From assembly GCA_006176705.1 (NCBI GenBank), contig QRFJ01000007.1, forward strand, positions 3,453,714-3,517,713: DNA of 64,000 bases, written 5' to 3'. Source of the stretch: Cocos nucifera (Eukaryota > Streptophyta > Magnoliopsida > Arecales > Arecaceae). Made by a program: the position numbers and the translations under genes. Of this stretch, positions 50,369 through 62,509 are shown piece by piece; the first letter of the stretch is position 1, and each line of letters opens with the position of its first letter. Below the pieces are notes generated by a model. That model saw only the letters and a program-made list of their open reading frames with translations, was not told the origin of the DNA and ran no database searches.

Positions 50369-51136
50369 TGTTGGGGATAAATCCTGCTTCCGCCGAAGTC
50401 TAGTCCGATGCTTAGCCTAATGCAACCAATAGCCATAGAAGAGCTTCAGCAGACGGGCTTTAACCAAACTACTTAGCGGTCGAACTCCTTCTGACTCTCC
50501 AATCGCCGAGCTTCAGTCAGACTCCCACAAGAGCCAAACTCTCTCCGCATCGTTATAGGCAGGCGCCTGTGGAAGCCAAATTCTCTCCAGCAGTCGAGCT
50601 TCAACGGAAGCCGGACTTCCTACGGACTTCTCCAGCGGTCGAGCTTCTACGGAAGCCGGACTTCCTATGAATTTCTACAGCGAACGGGCTTCTCAATGGT
50701 CAAACTTCCATAAAAGCCGAACTTCTTATGATGGATTCCTGCAGGCAATCCCGCTATAGTTACACGATAATAACGATCGGCATTTATCGAGTCAATAACG
50801 ATCGGTATTTATCAAGTCAATAAACGACCAACATTGATCAGGACAGTTACAACAATCATTAATCAAGGCGGTTACAACAAGCTCCCTCTATAAAAAGGAC
50901 CCTCCGGATATACTTAGGCTAGGTTCTAAAAATCCTTCTCTCTTCCTCTAAACTCTACTAAACTCTACACTGAGCACTCCATTCCTTTTGACTGGAGATG
51001 ACTTGATTGTCGGAGGATCCTACTGGAGTCAACCCCCATCGGCTTCGGACGGAACTTTATTTTGCAGGTCTCCGACGGTGACCTCATCAGCCTCCACTCC
51101 AACGGATTTCGGTGATGACCAGTATCTGCATCAATA
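50369..51136 (+). mobile_element. right LTR of element B (plus orientation)
   Basis: 768 bp, starting TGTTGGGGATAAA and ending CTGCATCAATA. The TATA box is at 50889-50895. It carries about three 45-bp units near 50580-50720. Its outer end, reversed, aligns with the outer end of the left LTR (TATTGATGCAGATACTGG against TGTTGACGCAAATATGG), so both ends of the element are U5 ends. Confidence 0.85.
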
Positions 51137-51359
51137 AGCAGTATTATAGTAGCACCTTGGGAGATGCACCATGAAGCCTACGTAGGTAACAGGTCAGGTC
51201 AGATCCATACATTCACCTAGATCTAATCTTATCTAATGTTACCATGGATCTATGATCTAAAATTCTAAACCCAAATCGGATTCAATAGAAACAAGATTTA
51301 CTTTTTCTCATGACTCGTGTTACAAGATATAAATGGAATACTACTACAAAAATGACCTA

Positions 51360-52790
51360 TAGTAGTGCTTACTATGGCAGCGATTTTCGAAATCGCTGCC
51401 ATAGCACCTACGGCAGTGATTTTTATTAAGCATTGCTATAGGTCGGACCAATAGCAGCAATTTTTGTAACCACTGCTATAGGTCCGACATATAGCAACGA
51501 TTAACGAAAATCGCTACCGTAGGTCGGACCTATAGCAGCGGTTATAAAAAATCATTGTCGTAGGTCGATCTATAGCAGTAGTTCATTGTAACTGCTGCCA
51601 TAAGTCGGACCTATAGCAACGATTAGTAAGAACCGCTGCTATAATCTGATTTATGGCAGCGGTTGATTGTAACCGCTGCCATTTTTTTTTTAAATATTAT
51701 ATAATTTTAAAATTTAATATCCATCTTCATCGTTCATTATCTAAATAATTATCATTAGAATATCGTCATAAAAGGTCGCTTCGATTCGATGGCCCTAGCT
51801 TCGTCGATCAAAAAAATTTGATTTCGACGACCATGAATGACGATGCAATGATCTGATAGATGGAGACTTCCGATGGATCCAAAACCTACAACAATGATCT
51901 CGATGATGTTTGTAGCATACTATCAAAGTTTCACTTCAATTGGATATCGTTATCTTAGTCAATTTAGTATAGGTTAGTTTCGACCATTAAATGATAAACG
52001 ATTGATCAAAGGATCAAATGGTATCTGATTATGAGATAATTTTTTTTATAAATGATCTTGGCTACTACTTTAATCATTTTTTTATGGTGGTGATTATAAA
52101 ATTTAACTCGTGAGATGAAGAACGATCTAAAACTATACGTCTTCTGATAACCATTCTGAAACTTCACTGGTTATTATGCTCGTGCTTTTGCAATATCTGC
52201 TTAACATGAATAGTTTATACGAAAATGATTTGAATTTTACTATCATCGCCATATAAAATATTTAAAATTATAACAAAAATTATTAAACTAAAAAATTATC
52301 TCATAATCGGATGCCGTTTAATCCTTTAATCATTTGTTTCTAATTTAACGATCGAAATGATTTTATACTAAATTGACCGTGATAATGATATTTGATTGAA
52401 GTAAAATTTTGATAGTATGCTACAAATATCATCAAGATCATCGTTGTAAATTTTTGGATCCATCGAAGGTCTTCATCTATCAGATCATCGCATCATCATT
52501 CATGATCATCGAAATCGAATTTTTCTGATCGATAAAGCTAGGGTCATCGGATCGAGGCGATCTTTTACGACGATACTCTAATGATAATTATTTAGATAAT
52601 AAATGGTAAAGATGGACATTAAATTTTAAAATTATATAATATTTAGATAAAAAATAAAAAAAAATATTTTCCACCTATGATAGTGGTTATCAAAAATCGC
52701 TGCTATAGATCGAATCTATGACAGCAGTTTTGGATAACCATGCCGTAGATCTATGGTAGCGGTTTGATAACCGCTGTCATAGGTTAGATT
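51360..52790. repeat. large inverted duplication in CACTA element
   Basis: The left arm (51360-52050) and right arm (52291-52790) are inverted copies, with a spacer of about 240 bp. Outer parts carry the CACTA subterminal repeats (51360-51680 and 52660-52790). Inner parts share, in reverse complement, 'tttaaaattatataatattt', 'tgataattatttagataa', 'tttgatagtatgct' and 'tctcataatcgg' words. Similarity by eye is about 80 percent. Confidence 0.75.
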
Positions 52791-52799
52791 AAAAATTTC

Positions 52800-53520
52800 T
52801 AAATTTTTTCTTTCCGCCTGTGCGCGCTCAATCTCTCTCTCCCCCTCTTCTTCATCGTCGGTGAGGCTCCTCCTCCCTGGTCGGCATCGCCCCTCCTCCC
52901 CCCGGCCGGCATCCCCCTCCTCCCCTCCCGATCGGCGTCGCCCCTCCTTCTCCCTCGATCGACGCCGCCCCTCCTTCCCCCTCCCTTTCCGACCCCCCAT
53001 CCCCGATCATCCCTCCCCGCCACCCGACCCCCCCACCCCTCCATCCGACCCTCCCTCGGCCCCCAGTGTGAACCTCCCTCCGGTGAACCCCCATCCGATC
53101 CTCCCTCGACCTCCTGCGAAACCCCCCTCCGACGAACCCTCCTCCACCCTCGCTCGGCCCCCCTATGAACCCCCCCGTCCCTCCATTTGACCCTCCCTCA
53201 ATCCCTAGCGAACCCCCCTCCGACGAACCCCATCCGACCCTCCTTCGGCCCTCGCAAAATCCCACCCTCCCACCACCACCAGCATTCTAACCCTCCTCCG
53301 ATCGAGTGCGAAGCCTCCTTCGGCCTTCTCGTCACTATGCCCCCTCCCCCTAGCCCCCCATCCCCGACCGTCCCTGCTCTCTATTTTTTTCTTTTTCTCT
53401 CTTCTCTATCTCACTATCTTACTTTTGTTTCGTAGGTTACCTCTAGTGCCGTCGTCCTCCTCTAGCATCGTCGCCGATAACCCTCGGAGCTTTCGGTGCG
53501 ACCCACTCTCCATAACCATA
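52800..53520 (+). other. C/T-rich low-complexity block
   Basis: Strand-biased (CCTCC, CGACC) sequence open in several frames, giving Pro/Arg-rich plus-strand and Gly/Arg-rich minus-strand predictions. I see no domain and treat it as leader or spacer of the CACTA element. Confidence 0.5.
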
Positions 53521-54234
53521 GGTATAATTTTTTTTTGGTTTTATAATATTATTTATTAATCATATATATTTATAATAATTTATAAAATATTTATTAAATA
53601 TTATAATTATTATAATTATCTGCATGTCGTAGTTTTTGGATCGTGCCATGTCGACGGCTGTGGATTAGATCTATCAATAGATTGGATTCAGATCGAAACC
53701 TGGATATTCAGATCCGGATCTAATTTTAATTACTGGTACCAGATCCAAACTCGAATACCCAATGGGTCTGTACTTGAGAGAGGAAGGAAGAGATCCGACC
53801 TAGCTGCCATCATTGGGAGGAAGGGGGTCCAGCCTCGTCGGCATCACTAGGAGGGATGGGGTCCAGCCTTGTCGGCGAGGGAGATCGAGAGAGTGAGAGA
53901 AGGAGAGATGGGGTTCGGTCTTATCGATAAGTGAGATCGAGAGAGGGAGAGAGGAAGATAGAGAGATGAAAAAGCTTGGAGGGAGGGATTTGGCCTTGCA
54001 GCCACTGTCGGCGAGAGAGATCGAGAGAGGGAGTGATTGAGGGGATGGCACACAGCCAAGCCGACTCGAATACGCAGCCGAGCTAGCTCAGGCCATGATC
54101 GAGCCAACTGGGGAAGGACCCTAGCTGGATGTCTCAGGCATGGAGCCGATTGTCTTAGGCATGGAGCTGGCTCGGCTTCCGAGCGAATAGAATTTAATAT
54201 GTCATGATGTTATATTGATTAATGTTCATTAACG

Positions 54235-55948
54235 TTGCAGATCACGATGACACCGAAATGCCATCTAGCTTTCACCCCTGCCTCTCGATGGGTTATGCGC
54301 AATTCAGCATTTGAGGAGCAGTCGGAGCATACTCCATCCACCTCGGCATCGACTACTCAGGGATTTTCACCATCGGCATCTACTCCATCGGTGGCATCTA
54401 CTCCATCGGCAGCTGAGCCTCTACTGTCGTAGGCATCTGAGTGTATATTTTTATTATATTAGCACAACTTTATTTTTTATATAGTATTTGTATACTTATA
54501 TATTTGCATAATATATTTGCATTGCAAGTGCATCGTCCAGCTGGACATTTTGCGATCCCACACATATGACACACATGTGGAACCGCCAGCATCAGGTGAT
54601 GGTGCAGTATGATGTGGAGGGGATGCCGGTAGGAGAGACTGTACGATAAATGCATTCCTTTTTTGGAGTGCTTATAAGGTAGTCGGACATCATTTTCGTA
54701 GAGATCAGAGACTGTCATTTGATGGATGATGCCGTCAGGAACCGATTATGGAAGAAGATATGAGTAACTACGCGCATCTTAGTTATATTTATATATTTTA
54801 TATATTTATACTATATATATTTGATTAGAATAATTTTGTAATTGATTTTTGATAAATTTGTGCAGAAGATGTACGACTTTTCGATCACGAGAGGGCTCGA
54901 GATGCTCGACTGAAGAAGATCGGAGAGTTATATCGAGGTTATAAGGTCAAGCTCTATAGAAGATGGCTCGAGCACCGATGAGACACTCCAGAAGAGCTTG
55001 TTTCCTGGATACAGGACTATCCTCTGAGTCAGTGGGAGAGGATGGTTAGATACTGAAGGAGCCAAGAGTTCGAAGTAAAATTCCTAACTTTTAAATTTTT
55101 TAATATAATTAAAGTTTTATTTAAATATTTTTTAAATATTTATTATTTATTTGAATACTTGTTAGGCTACCTTCCATCAGAATCAGGAGAATCGTGCAGT
55201 CCAGGAGTATACACACACTCTAGGCCATGAGTCTATGGCCAGTCGTATGCATAGAGAGGTAATTAATTCTAAATCTTACTAGATAAATTAAATTCATATT
55301 CTTTATCATTTTTCTGATAAATTCGTTCTTTGTTATAGCTGATGAGAGATTGAGTGATGCCCAGCCATAGCGAGATCTACCGATCCAACCGCACGGACAA
55401 GATGGGCAGGCCAATGAATATCACGATCGGACATATTTTTGTAAGTATTAAATATATTAGTATATATGATTAGTACTATAGTATTTCTTATAAAATTTTA
55501 TTTCAATTTATAATTACAGGATCAGTTAGATGCGCTCGCGAGTGAGGGCCCAGATACCGCTGGACCCCATGACCATCTATCTCAGGTCTTGGGATCTGAG
55601 CACTCTGTGAGGATTCGATGCAGATCCGAACATACACCGATGAGCTACTGGTCCGAGGCGAGCGTCTCCTCATAGACTTCCGATGTTGTCAGTCGAGAGG
55701 AGCTTGAGGAGGCATTGGCATGGGCAAATCATGCTGCGACACGAGCAGATCGGGCTGAGAAGCGCGCATCTCATCTGAAGGACATCGTGAGAGACATGAT
55801 GTCGATACTCAGTGCACATTTTGAAGTTACAGACTTCGAGGATATGTTGGCCCGCATTCTAGCTCCAACTTCGACTCCCGATGATGACGATGACGATGAC
55901 GATGATGATGTAGATTTAGGAGACTTTTGGTGTATTTTAATTTTTTAA
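54235..55948 (+). pseudogene. Transposase_24 (Ptta/En/Spm) gene of CACTA element
   Basis: Exon-like blocks separated by AT-rich intron-like stretches. 54235-54430 is Ser/Thr/Pro-rich. 54530-54770 contains VQYDVEGMPVGE and HSFFGVLI, typical of the Ptta N-terminal region. 54865-55075 has ELYRGYKVKLYRRW and SQWERMV. 55165-55260 has NRAVQEYTHTLGHES. 55345-55440 has SEIYRSNRTDKMGRPMN. 55520-55948 has a helical segment and an acidic Asp-rich end. The order fits Transposase_24, an accessory protein of CACTA elements. Stops such as those at 54651 and near 54981 break it. Confidence 0.7.
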
Positions 55949-56018
55949 AAAATATTATAATAAATTTTATTCGATAATAAAATTTTAGCATTTTAGAATA
56001 ATTTTTGTGTTTATTATT

Positions 56019-57228
56019 GTTGGAGATAAACCCCGCTCCTACCGAAGCCCAGCCTGATGCTTAGCCCAATGCAATCGGTAATCATGGAAGAGCTTCAACT
56101 GTCAAAACTTAGCTAGACTCCCTTAGCTGGCCGAACTTCCCAACGATCGAGCTCCAGTAGAATTTCTTCAGTCGGTCGAACTCCTTTAGTAGTCGAGCCC
56201 CAATCGAACTCTCCCAATGACCAAATTTCTGTTGAACTTTCAAGGAGCCGAACTCTCTCCGCACTCCTTTAGTCGGACGTTTACAGAAGTCGAACTCCTT
56301 CCAGATCGCTCCTACAGTCGGACTTCTATGAGAGTCGAACTTCCTCCACACTCCTTCAGTTGGACGTCTACAGAAGTCAAACTCCTTTCGGATCGCTCCT
56401 GCATCGGACTCCTACGGGAGCCGAACTTCTTCTAGAATTCTCCTTCAATCGGACGCCTATGGAAGTCGAACTCCTTCCGAGCTTCTCCTTCATTCAAACT
56501 TCTTCAGGAGCCGAACTCCTTCTAAATTGCTCCTACAGTCGGACTCCTTCAAGAGCCAAACTCCTTTCAGAATTCTCCTTCGGTCAAACTCCTCCAAGAG
56601 CCGAACTCTTTTCAGACTTCTTCTTCAGTTGGATTCCTCTAGCGGATTGCTCCCGAATAATCTCCCCAGACGTATTACCTTCAGGAGTCCGAACTTCTCT
56701 GAAATTGATATATGTCAAAGTCCACCAACCAACGTCTGCTTTCTCAAAACTATGACTATTAAATCTCGACAAACGGTCGTCATCAGTCTGCCACAGGCGA
56801 TGCTACAGGCAGCACCCTCCTCCATGGCAGACTCCGTCAGACCTTAAGCGGCCTGCTATCGGACGGTATGGCTGTCACTATCAGTCTGACGATATCTTTC
56901 TCTCCGTACCTAACTCCATTAGACCTCGAGTGGCCCACTATCAGATAGCTGTAGTTGTCACCATCAATCAAGCTCCGCCTATAAAAAAGGATCCTTCAGA
57001 TACATTTTCTCTAAGTTTTAAGCTCTCTTCTCCTTCTCAAAACTCTATCGAGCTTTCGCCTGAGCACTCCATTTTTGTTGGTCAAAAGAGTTAACTTGAT
57101 CATCGGAGGATCCCATCGGAGCCACCACCATCGACTCTGGACAAAACTTTATTTTACAGATCACAAGCGGCGACCTTGTCCTCTTACACTTCAGCTCATT
57201 TCGATATCGATCAGATTCTGCGATAATA
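56019..57228 (+). mobile_element. 5' LTR of element C
   Basis: About 1210 bp from TGTTGGAGATAAACC to CTGCGATAATA. The 45-bp minisatellite occupies about 56225-56640. The TATA box TATAAAAAA starts at 56980. A likely primer-binding site, TTGGCACTAGAGGAAGGAC, begins near 57232, within a few bases of the LTR end; the tRNA was not identified. Confidence 0.82.
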
Positions 57229-57353
57229 GAATTGGCACTAGAGGAAGGACCTCTGTCTCTGAGGTACCCTTATTCTTAAAGGAGTGCTCAGCAGATCCTA
57301 TTGACCTTCTCCTCCAAGATTCATCTCCATCCTCTTATTCAATCCCAAGAAAT

Positions 57354-58810
57354 GCCTCAAAAGAAGGAGACTACCAAGAGATCTATCACGTCTGCCATCA
57401 GATCTGAGCTGGATCCATCCACTCCTACTCTATCATCGGCACTTCAATCTCCACCTCCATCGGTAGCCATGGTGATCCGGAGCAATTTAACTTGCTGATG
57501 CAGTGGATTTAGGGCCTCACCAAGATGGTACAGGTCATACGGCAGCCTTCGGTGGCGACTCCACTAAGAAACCCACCATCGAGATGTCGAGAACCAATCC
57601 CAAGGAAGAGCATTTGGGTTAGCATGCCCGTCACCACTGGAAAGGAGAAATAGAGAGCAGAGGATCCAAGTTTGGATCATGGTTCTCCTCTGGAGGAGAC
57701 CTTCCCCATCTGTAGCTGGAAGACCTCCAAGATCTGTGACCAAGATGACATCTTCAATCGCAAACTATGAAAGATGGACCGACAGATTGAGGAGCTCGAC
57801 CACGTTGCCCCAGCTCACCATGATGACGTCTGCACCGATCCTTCTTTCTCCTTCTGAATTATGCAAAAACTCATTTTGCCGAACTTCGAGCTTCCTCAAT
57901 TTGAAAGCTACGATGGAACCTCTGATCCAGTTGATCATCTAGAGGCCTTTCGGACCATGATGCTACTTTATAGTGCATCAGACGCTATATTATGTTGAGT
58001 CTTCCCATCTACCTTAAAGAGAACAGTAAGAAACTGATACTCGGTGTTGAAGTCAGGTACGATCTTCTCTTTTGATCAGATGAGCTATCAATTCATGGCT
58101 CACTTCATCAGCAGCCGACGTTCGTACCGAGGTTCGAATTTCCTAATGAATATCAAGCAGAAGGAGGAAGAATTTATTTGGACTTATGTCACTCGATTTA
58201 ATACTATAGCATTGGAGGTCCGGGACCTGGACCAATTTGTTGCAATAGCCACACTCAAGACGGTCTTTAGAAAAATGAATTATTATTTTCTCTGGAGAAG
58301 AAGTATCCTAGGAACTTTGCCGATCTGCTAGCCCGAATCGAGAGATATGCCCATGCGGAAGAAGTCTTCAAGTTAAAGGATGAAGAAACTGTAGGAGAGT
58401 GGTGGATGGATGAGTCTAATAGACCCACCATCGATGGAGGACCGAGTGAAGTTCGACCGTGCTCACAGACTCTCCTCGAGCGCAAGCGAATTCGAACTCC
58501 TTCTCGAGCTCGTCATCAAGGAAGTCCTCCCTCCGAAAGGTTCTGCAACTACGCCCCCCTCAACGCTCCTAAAGCTCAAGTTATGATGGAAATTAAGAAT
58601 CAGCTATCAAGATCAGAAGAATTACGATCTTCCTCAAACAAGCGCGATCGATGCAAGTACTGTCTCTACCATCGTGACTACGACCATGATATTGAAGAAT
58701 GCATTCAGCTCCGAGATGAAATTAAGGAGCTCATCAGAAGGGGGTGGCTGGATCGATTCCTCAGATGCCAGTCTAAAGCAGAAGAAGATCGGCTAAGGGC
58801 GCTATCGTAG
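57354..58810 (+). pseudogene. gag remnant of element C
   Basis: Starts at ATG 57354 (MPQKKETTKRS), then shifts frame repeatedly. The capsid region runs from about 57880 (LPQFESYDGTSDPVDHLEAF) through VTRFNTIALEVRDLDQ (58190) to 58350. The C-terminal part, 58406-58810, includes FCNYAPLNAPK and a knuckle-type CKYCLYHRDYDHDIEECIQL (about 58653-58712). Stops at 57995-58040 and shifts near 58260-58330 show that it is non-functional. Confidence 0.85.
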
Positions 58811-58886
58811 CTAGAATCATCAATGATGGAGGAATAATAAGAAGGTCGGTCGCCTCCTGTATCATCGACGCCACCTCTGGGAGGGG

Positions 58887-59054
58887 CTTGGTACTTCGGT
58901 GAGCTGTCATCTTCCTACCCTCATCCGCCAAATTAAGAAGGTCAGCATAAAATAGAGGAGGTCATCTGATCCGGGGCTTACCGTCTGAAGAAACTTGGAG
59001 GAACAACGCTCCCACGACCCTGAAACATAGAAACCGAGGATGTGCTACCAGTAA
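58887..59054 (+). pseudogene. integrase C-terminal tail fused to gag (element C)
   Basis: Short remnant with YRLKKLGGTTLPRP, ending near the CTACCAGTAA stop. It joins the gag linker at the same place as in element A: the junction sequence 'ggggc(c/t)tagtacttcggtgag' is shared almost exactly. In-frame TGA codons are present. Confidence 0.75.
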
Positions 59055-59159
59055 TTTTTCTTCAATAAAATTCTTCTATTTCAATAATATTATTTTTTGG
59101 TGTAAAAACTATGTGATGACAGAAAAGAAGCAGTCAATAGTGGCCGTGTTAGAAATAAG

Positions 59160-62100
59160 AGAAAAATCTCGTCCTAATATGAGTGAGTCGAAGTCCTTCA
59201 ACCTCGGCTAGAAATAAGATCTCTTCTGAGCGTCCAAGCTTCAACCTTGGCTAGAGATAAGATCTCTTCCGAACATCCGAGCTTCAACCTCGGTTAGAGA
59301 TAAGATCTCTTCCGAGCGTTCGGACTTCTATGTCAACAAGAGATAAGATCTTCTTCAACCTCGGCTAGAGATAAGATCTCTCCCGAGTGTCCGAACTTCA
59401 ACTTCGACTGGAGATAAGATCTCTCCCGAACGCCCAAGCTTCAACCTCGACTAGAGATAAGATCTCTTTTGAGCGTCCAAACTTCTACATCAACAGGAGA
59501 TAAGATCTTCTTCAACCTCGGCTAGAGATAAGATCTCTTCCGAGCACCCAAGCTTCAACCTCGACTAGAGATAAGATCTCTTCTGAATGTCTGGGCTTCT
59601 ACGTCAATAGGAGATAAGATCTTCTTCAATCTTGGCTAAAGATAAGATCTCTCCTGAGCGTTCGAGCTTCAATCTCGGCTAGAGATAAGATCTCTTCCAA
59701 GCATCCGGGCTTCTACATCGATAGGATATAAGATCTCCTTCAACCTTATCTGGAGATAAGATCTCTTCCGAGCGTCTGAGTTTCAACCTTGGCTAGAGAT
59801 AAGATCTCTTCCGAGCGCCCGAGCTTCTACATCAATAGGAGATAAGATCTTCTTCAATCTTGATTAGAGATAAGATCTCTCCTGAGCGTCCGAGCTTCTA
59901 CAACAATAGGAGATAAGATCTCCTTCAATCTCGGCTGCTGAAGATAAGATCTCTTCCGAGCTTCTACATCGATAGAAGATAAGAATCCACTTCAACCTCA
60001 GCTGCTCGAGATGAGATCTCTCCCAAGCTTCTACGTTGGCAGGAGATAAGATCTCCTTCGAGCTCAACCTTCAACCTCGACTGCTGAAGATGAGATCTTC
60101 CTCGAGCTTTTACATCGATAGGAGATAAGAATCTCCTTCAACCTCGGTTGCTCGAGATGAGATCTCCCCCAAGCTTCTACATCGGTAGGAGATAAGATCT
60201 CCTTCAACCTCAACTGCTGGAGATAAGATCTTCTCCAAGCTCAACCTTCAACCTCGACTGTTGGAGATGAGATCTCCCTCGAGCCTCTATGTTAATAGAA
60301 GATAAAATCTCCTTCAACCTCGGCTGCTGGAGATAAGATCGCCTCCGAGCTCTACCTTCAACCTTGGCTGCTGGAGATAAGATCTCCTCCGAGCTTCTAC
60401 ATTAATAAGAGATAAGATCTCCTTCAATCTCGATTGCTGGAGATAAGTCTCCTCCGAGCTCCACCTTCAACCTTGGCTGTCGGAAATAAGATCTCTTCCG
60501 AGCCTCTATATCAATAGGAGATAAAATCTCCTTCAACATCGGCTGCTAGAGATAAGATCTCCCCCAAGCTTCTACGTCGGCAAGAATAAGATCTTCTTCA
60601 ACCTCGACTGCTGAAGATAAGATCTCTTTCGAGCTCCACCTTCAACCTCGGCTGCTGGAGATGAGATCTTCTCCGAGCCTCTACATCAACAGAAGATAAA
60701 ATCTCCTTCAACCTCGACTGCTGGAGATAAGATCTCCCCCAAGCTCTACCTTCAATCTCGACTGCTGGAGATAAGATCTCCTCCGAGCTTCTATATCGGT
60801 AGGAGATAAGATCTCTTTCAACCTCAGCTGCTGAAGATAAGATCTCCTTCGAGCTCAACCTTCAACTCGGCTGCTGGAGATGAGATCTCCTCTGAGCCTC
60901 TACGTCAACAGAAGATAAAATCTCCTTCAACCTCGACTGCTGGAGATAAGATCTCTTCCGAGCTTCTACGTCAATAGAAGATAAGATCTCCTTCAACCTT
61001 GACTATTGAAGATAAGATCTCTTCCGAGCTTCACCTTCAACCTCGGCTATCGAAGATAAGATCTCTCCCGAGCCTTTACGTCAATAGGAGATAAAATCTC
61101 CTTCAACCTTAACTGCTGGAGATAAGATCTCTTCCAAGCTCTACCTTCAATCTTGATTGCTGAAGATAAGATCTCCTCCGAGCTCCACCTTCAATCTCGA
61201 CTGTCGGAGATAAGATCTCCCCGAGCTTCAACATCTTCATCAATAGGAGACGAGATCTCCTTCAACCTTGGCTAAAGATAAAATCTCTTTCGAGCTTCAA
61301 AGTTTATGTCAACAGGAGATAAGATCTTTTTCAATCTCGGCTGCTGGAGATAAGATCTCCCTCGAGCTCCACCTTCAACCTCGACTATTGGAGATAAAAT
61401 CTTCTCCGAGCTCCACCTTCAACCTCGGCTAGAGATAAGATCTTTTTCGAGCTTCAAAGTCTACGTCAATAGGAGATAAGATCTCCAATCTCCTTCAACC
61501 TCGGCTGCTGAAGATAAGATCTCCTTCGAGCTCTATCTTCAACCTCGGCTAGAGATAAGATCTCTTTCAAGCTTCAAAGTCTACGTCAACAGGAGATAAG
61601 ATCTCCTTCAATCTTGACTGCTGGAGATAAGATCTCTCTCAACCTCAGTCAGAGATAAGATCTCTTTCGAGCTTCAGAGTCTACGTCAATAAGAGATGAG
61701 ATCTCCCTCAACCTCGACCAAAGATAAGATCTCTCTCGAGCTTCAGAGTCTACGTCAATAGGAGACGAGCTCCACCTTCAACCTCGACCGTTGGAGATAA
61801 GATCTTCTTCGAGCTTCTACGCCAACAGGAGATAAGATCTCCTTCAACCTCGGTTAAAGATAAGATCTCTTCTGAGCTTCAGAGTCTATGCCAATAGAAG
61901 ATAAGATCTCCCTCAACCTCGGTCAGAGATAAGATCTCTCCCGAGCTTCAGAGTCTACGTCAATAGGAGATAAGATCTTCCTCAACCTTGGCTGGAGATG
62001 AGATCTCTCCTCGACCCTTAACTTCAACTTCAATCTCAACTGCAGGTAGGACCTCTTCCGAGCTTCAACGTCTTCGTCAATAGGAGATGAGATCTCTTTC

Positions 62101-62430
62101 AATCTCGGCTGGAGATGGGATCTCCCCCAAGCCTCAACTTCAACTTCAGCCTCAATTGGAGATGAGATCTCTTTCGAGCTTTAATCATAACTTCAACATC
62201 GGCTGGAGATTAGATCTCTCCCAAGTTTCAAAGTTCACATCAACAGGAGAGAAGACCTCCTTCAACCTCGACTGGAGATAAGATCTTTCACAAGCTTCAA
62301 CCGCAATGTCAATAAAAGACAAGATCTCCCTGAACCTCGGCTGGAGACGGGATCCCCTCGAGCCTCAACTTCAACGACAACCTTGGCTGGAGATAAGATC
62401 TCCTCCGAGCTTCAACTTCAACGAATGTAG
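59160..62430 (+). repeat. 3.3-kb satellite-like array inside element C
   Basis: Several dozen modules of about 31, 35 and 44 bp, each headed by GAGATAAGATCTC (with the AGATCT palindrome). They continue as 'cttcaacctcggctgctg', 'cgagcttctacatcaatag' or 'cgagctccaccttcaacctc'. Modules alternate to form longer units of about 65-110 bp. The order is more regular in the middle and looser at both ends. Minus-strand frames such as 59864-60067 and 60598-60858 are by-products. One copy of the module exists in A and one in B. Confidence 0.9.
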
Positions 62431-62509
62431 AGTCCGAAAAAAAACTTCGGCAGTCGCCTTCTTGTACTCCCTTCCTTCAAATTTCGAACTCAAAAGTGGA
62501 GGGGACTAT

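Larger units (their letters stand above)
43794..51136. mobile_element. palindromic Ty3/gypsy (Tat-like) retrotransposon, element B
   Basis: Composite element whose two LTRs are in opposite orientation, both with the polypurine tract on the inner side and the U5 end outward. Left half (minus strand): LTR, 115-bp repeats, integrase and the RNase H end. Right half (plus strand): gag end, protease, RT, two RNase H regions, integrase start, repeats and LTR. The flanks are GGCAG (43789-43793) and AGCAG (51137-51141), four of five matching, consistent with a single integration. The additional RNase H after the RT-linked one points to the Tat lineage. The protein frames are broken by several stops and shifts. 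Confidence 0.8.
51342..56018 (+). mobile_element. CACTA (En/Spm-like) transposon, left part
   Basis: Begins TACTACAAAAATGACC, one base from the plant CACTA start CACTACAAAAA. A series of subterminal repeats follows (51360-51680) built from AGCGGTTnnnAACCGCTGCC and CTATAGGTCGGACC. A decayed Transposase_24 gene lies downstream (54235-55948). The right terminus was not found; element C starts at 56019 and probably interrupts the transposon. Confidence 0.65.

Noticed and set aside
52716..53435. Pro/Arg-rich and Gly/Arg-rich open frames
   Set aside because: They are by-products of strongly strand-biased C/T-rich sequence; both strands are open at once and no domain is visible.
59160..62430. CRISPR-like array of regularly spaced short repeats
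   Set aside because: The host is a plant, the spacers are themselves repeats, and the array lies between gag and the 3' LTR of a retrotransposon.
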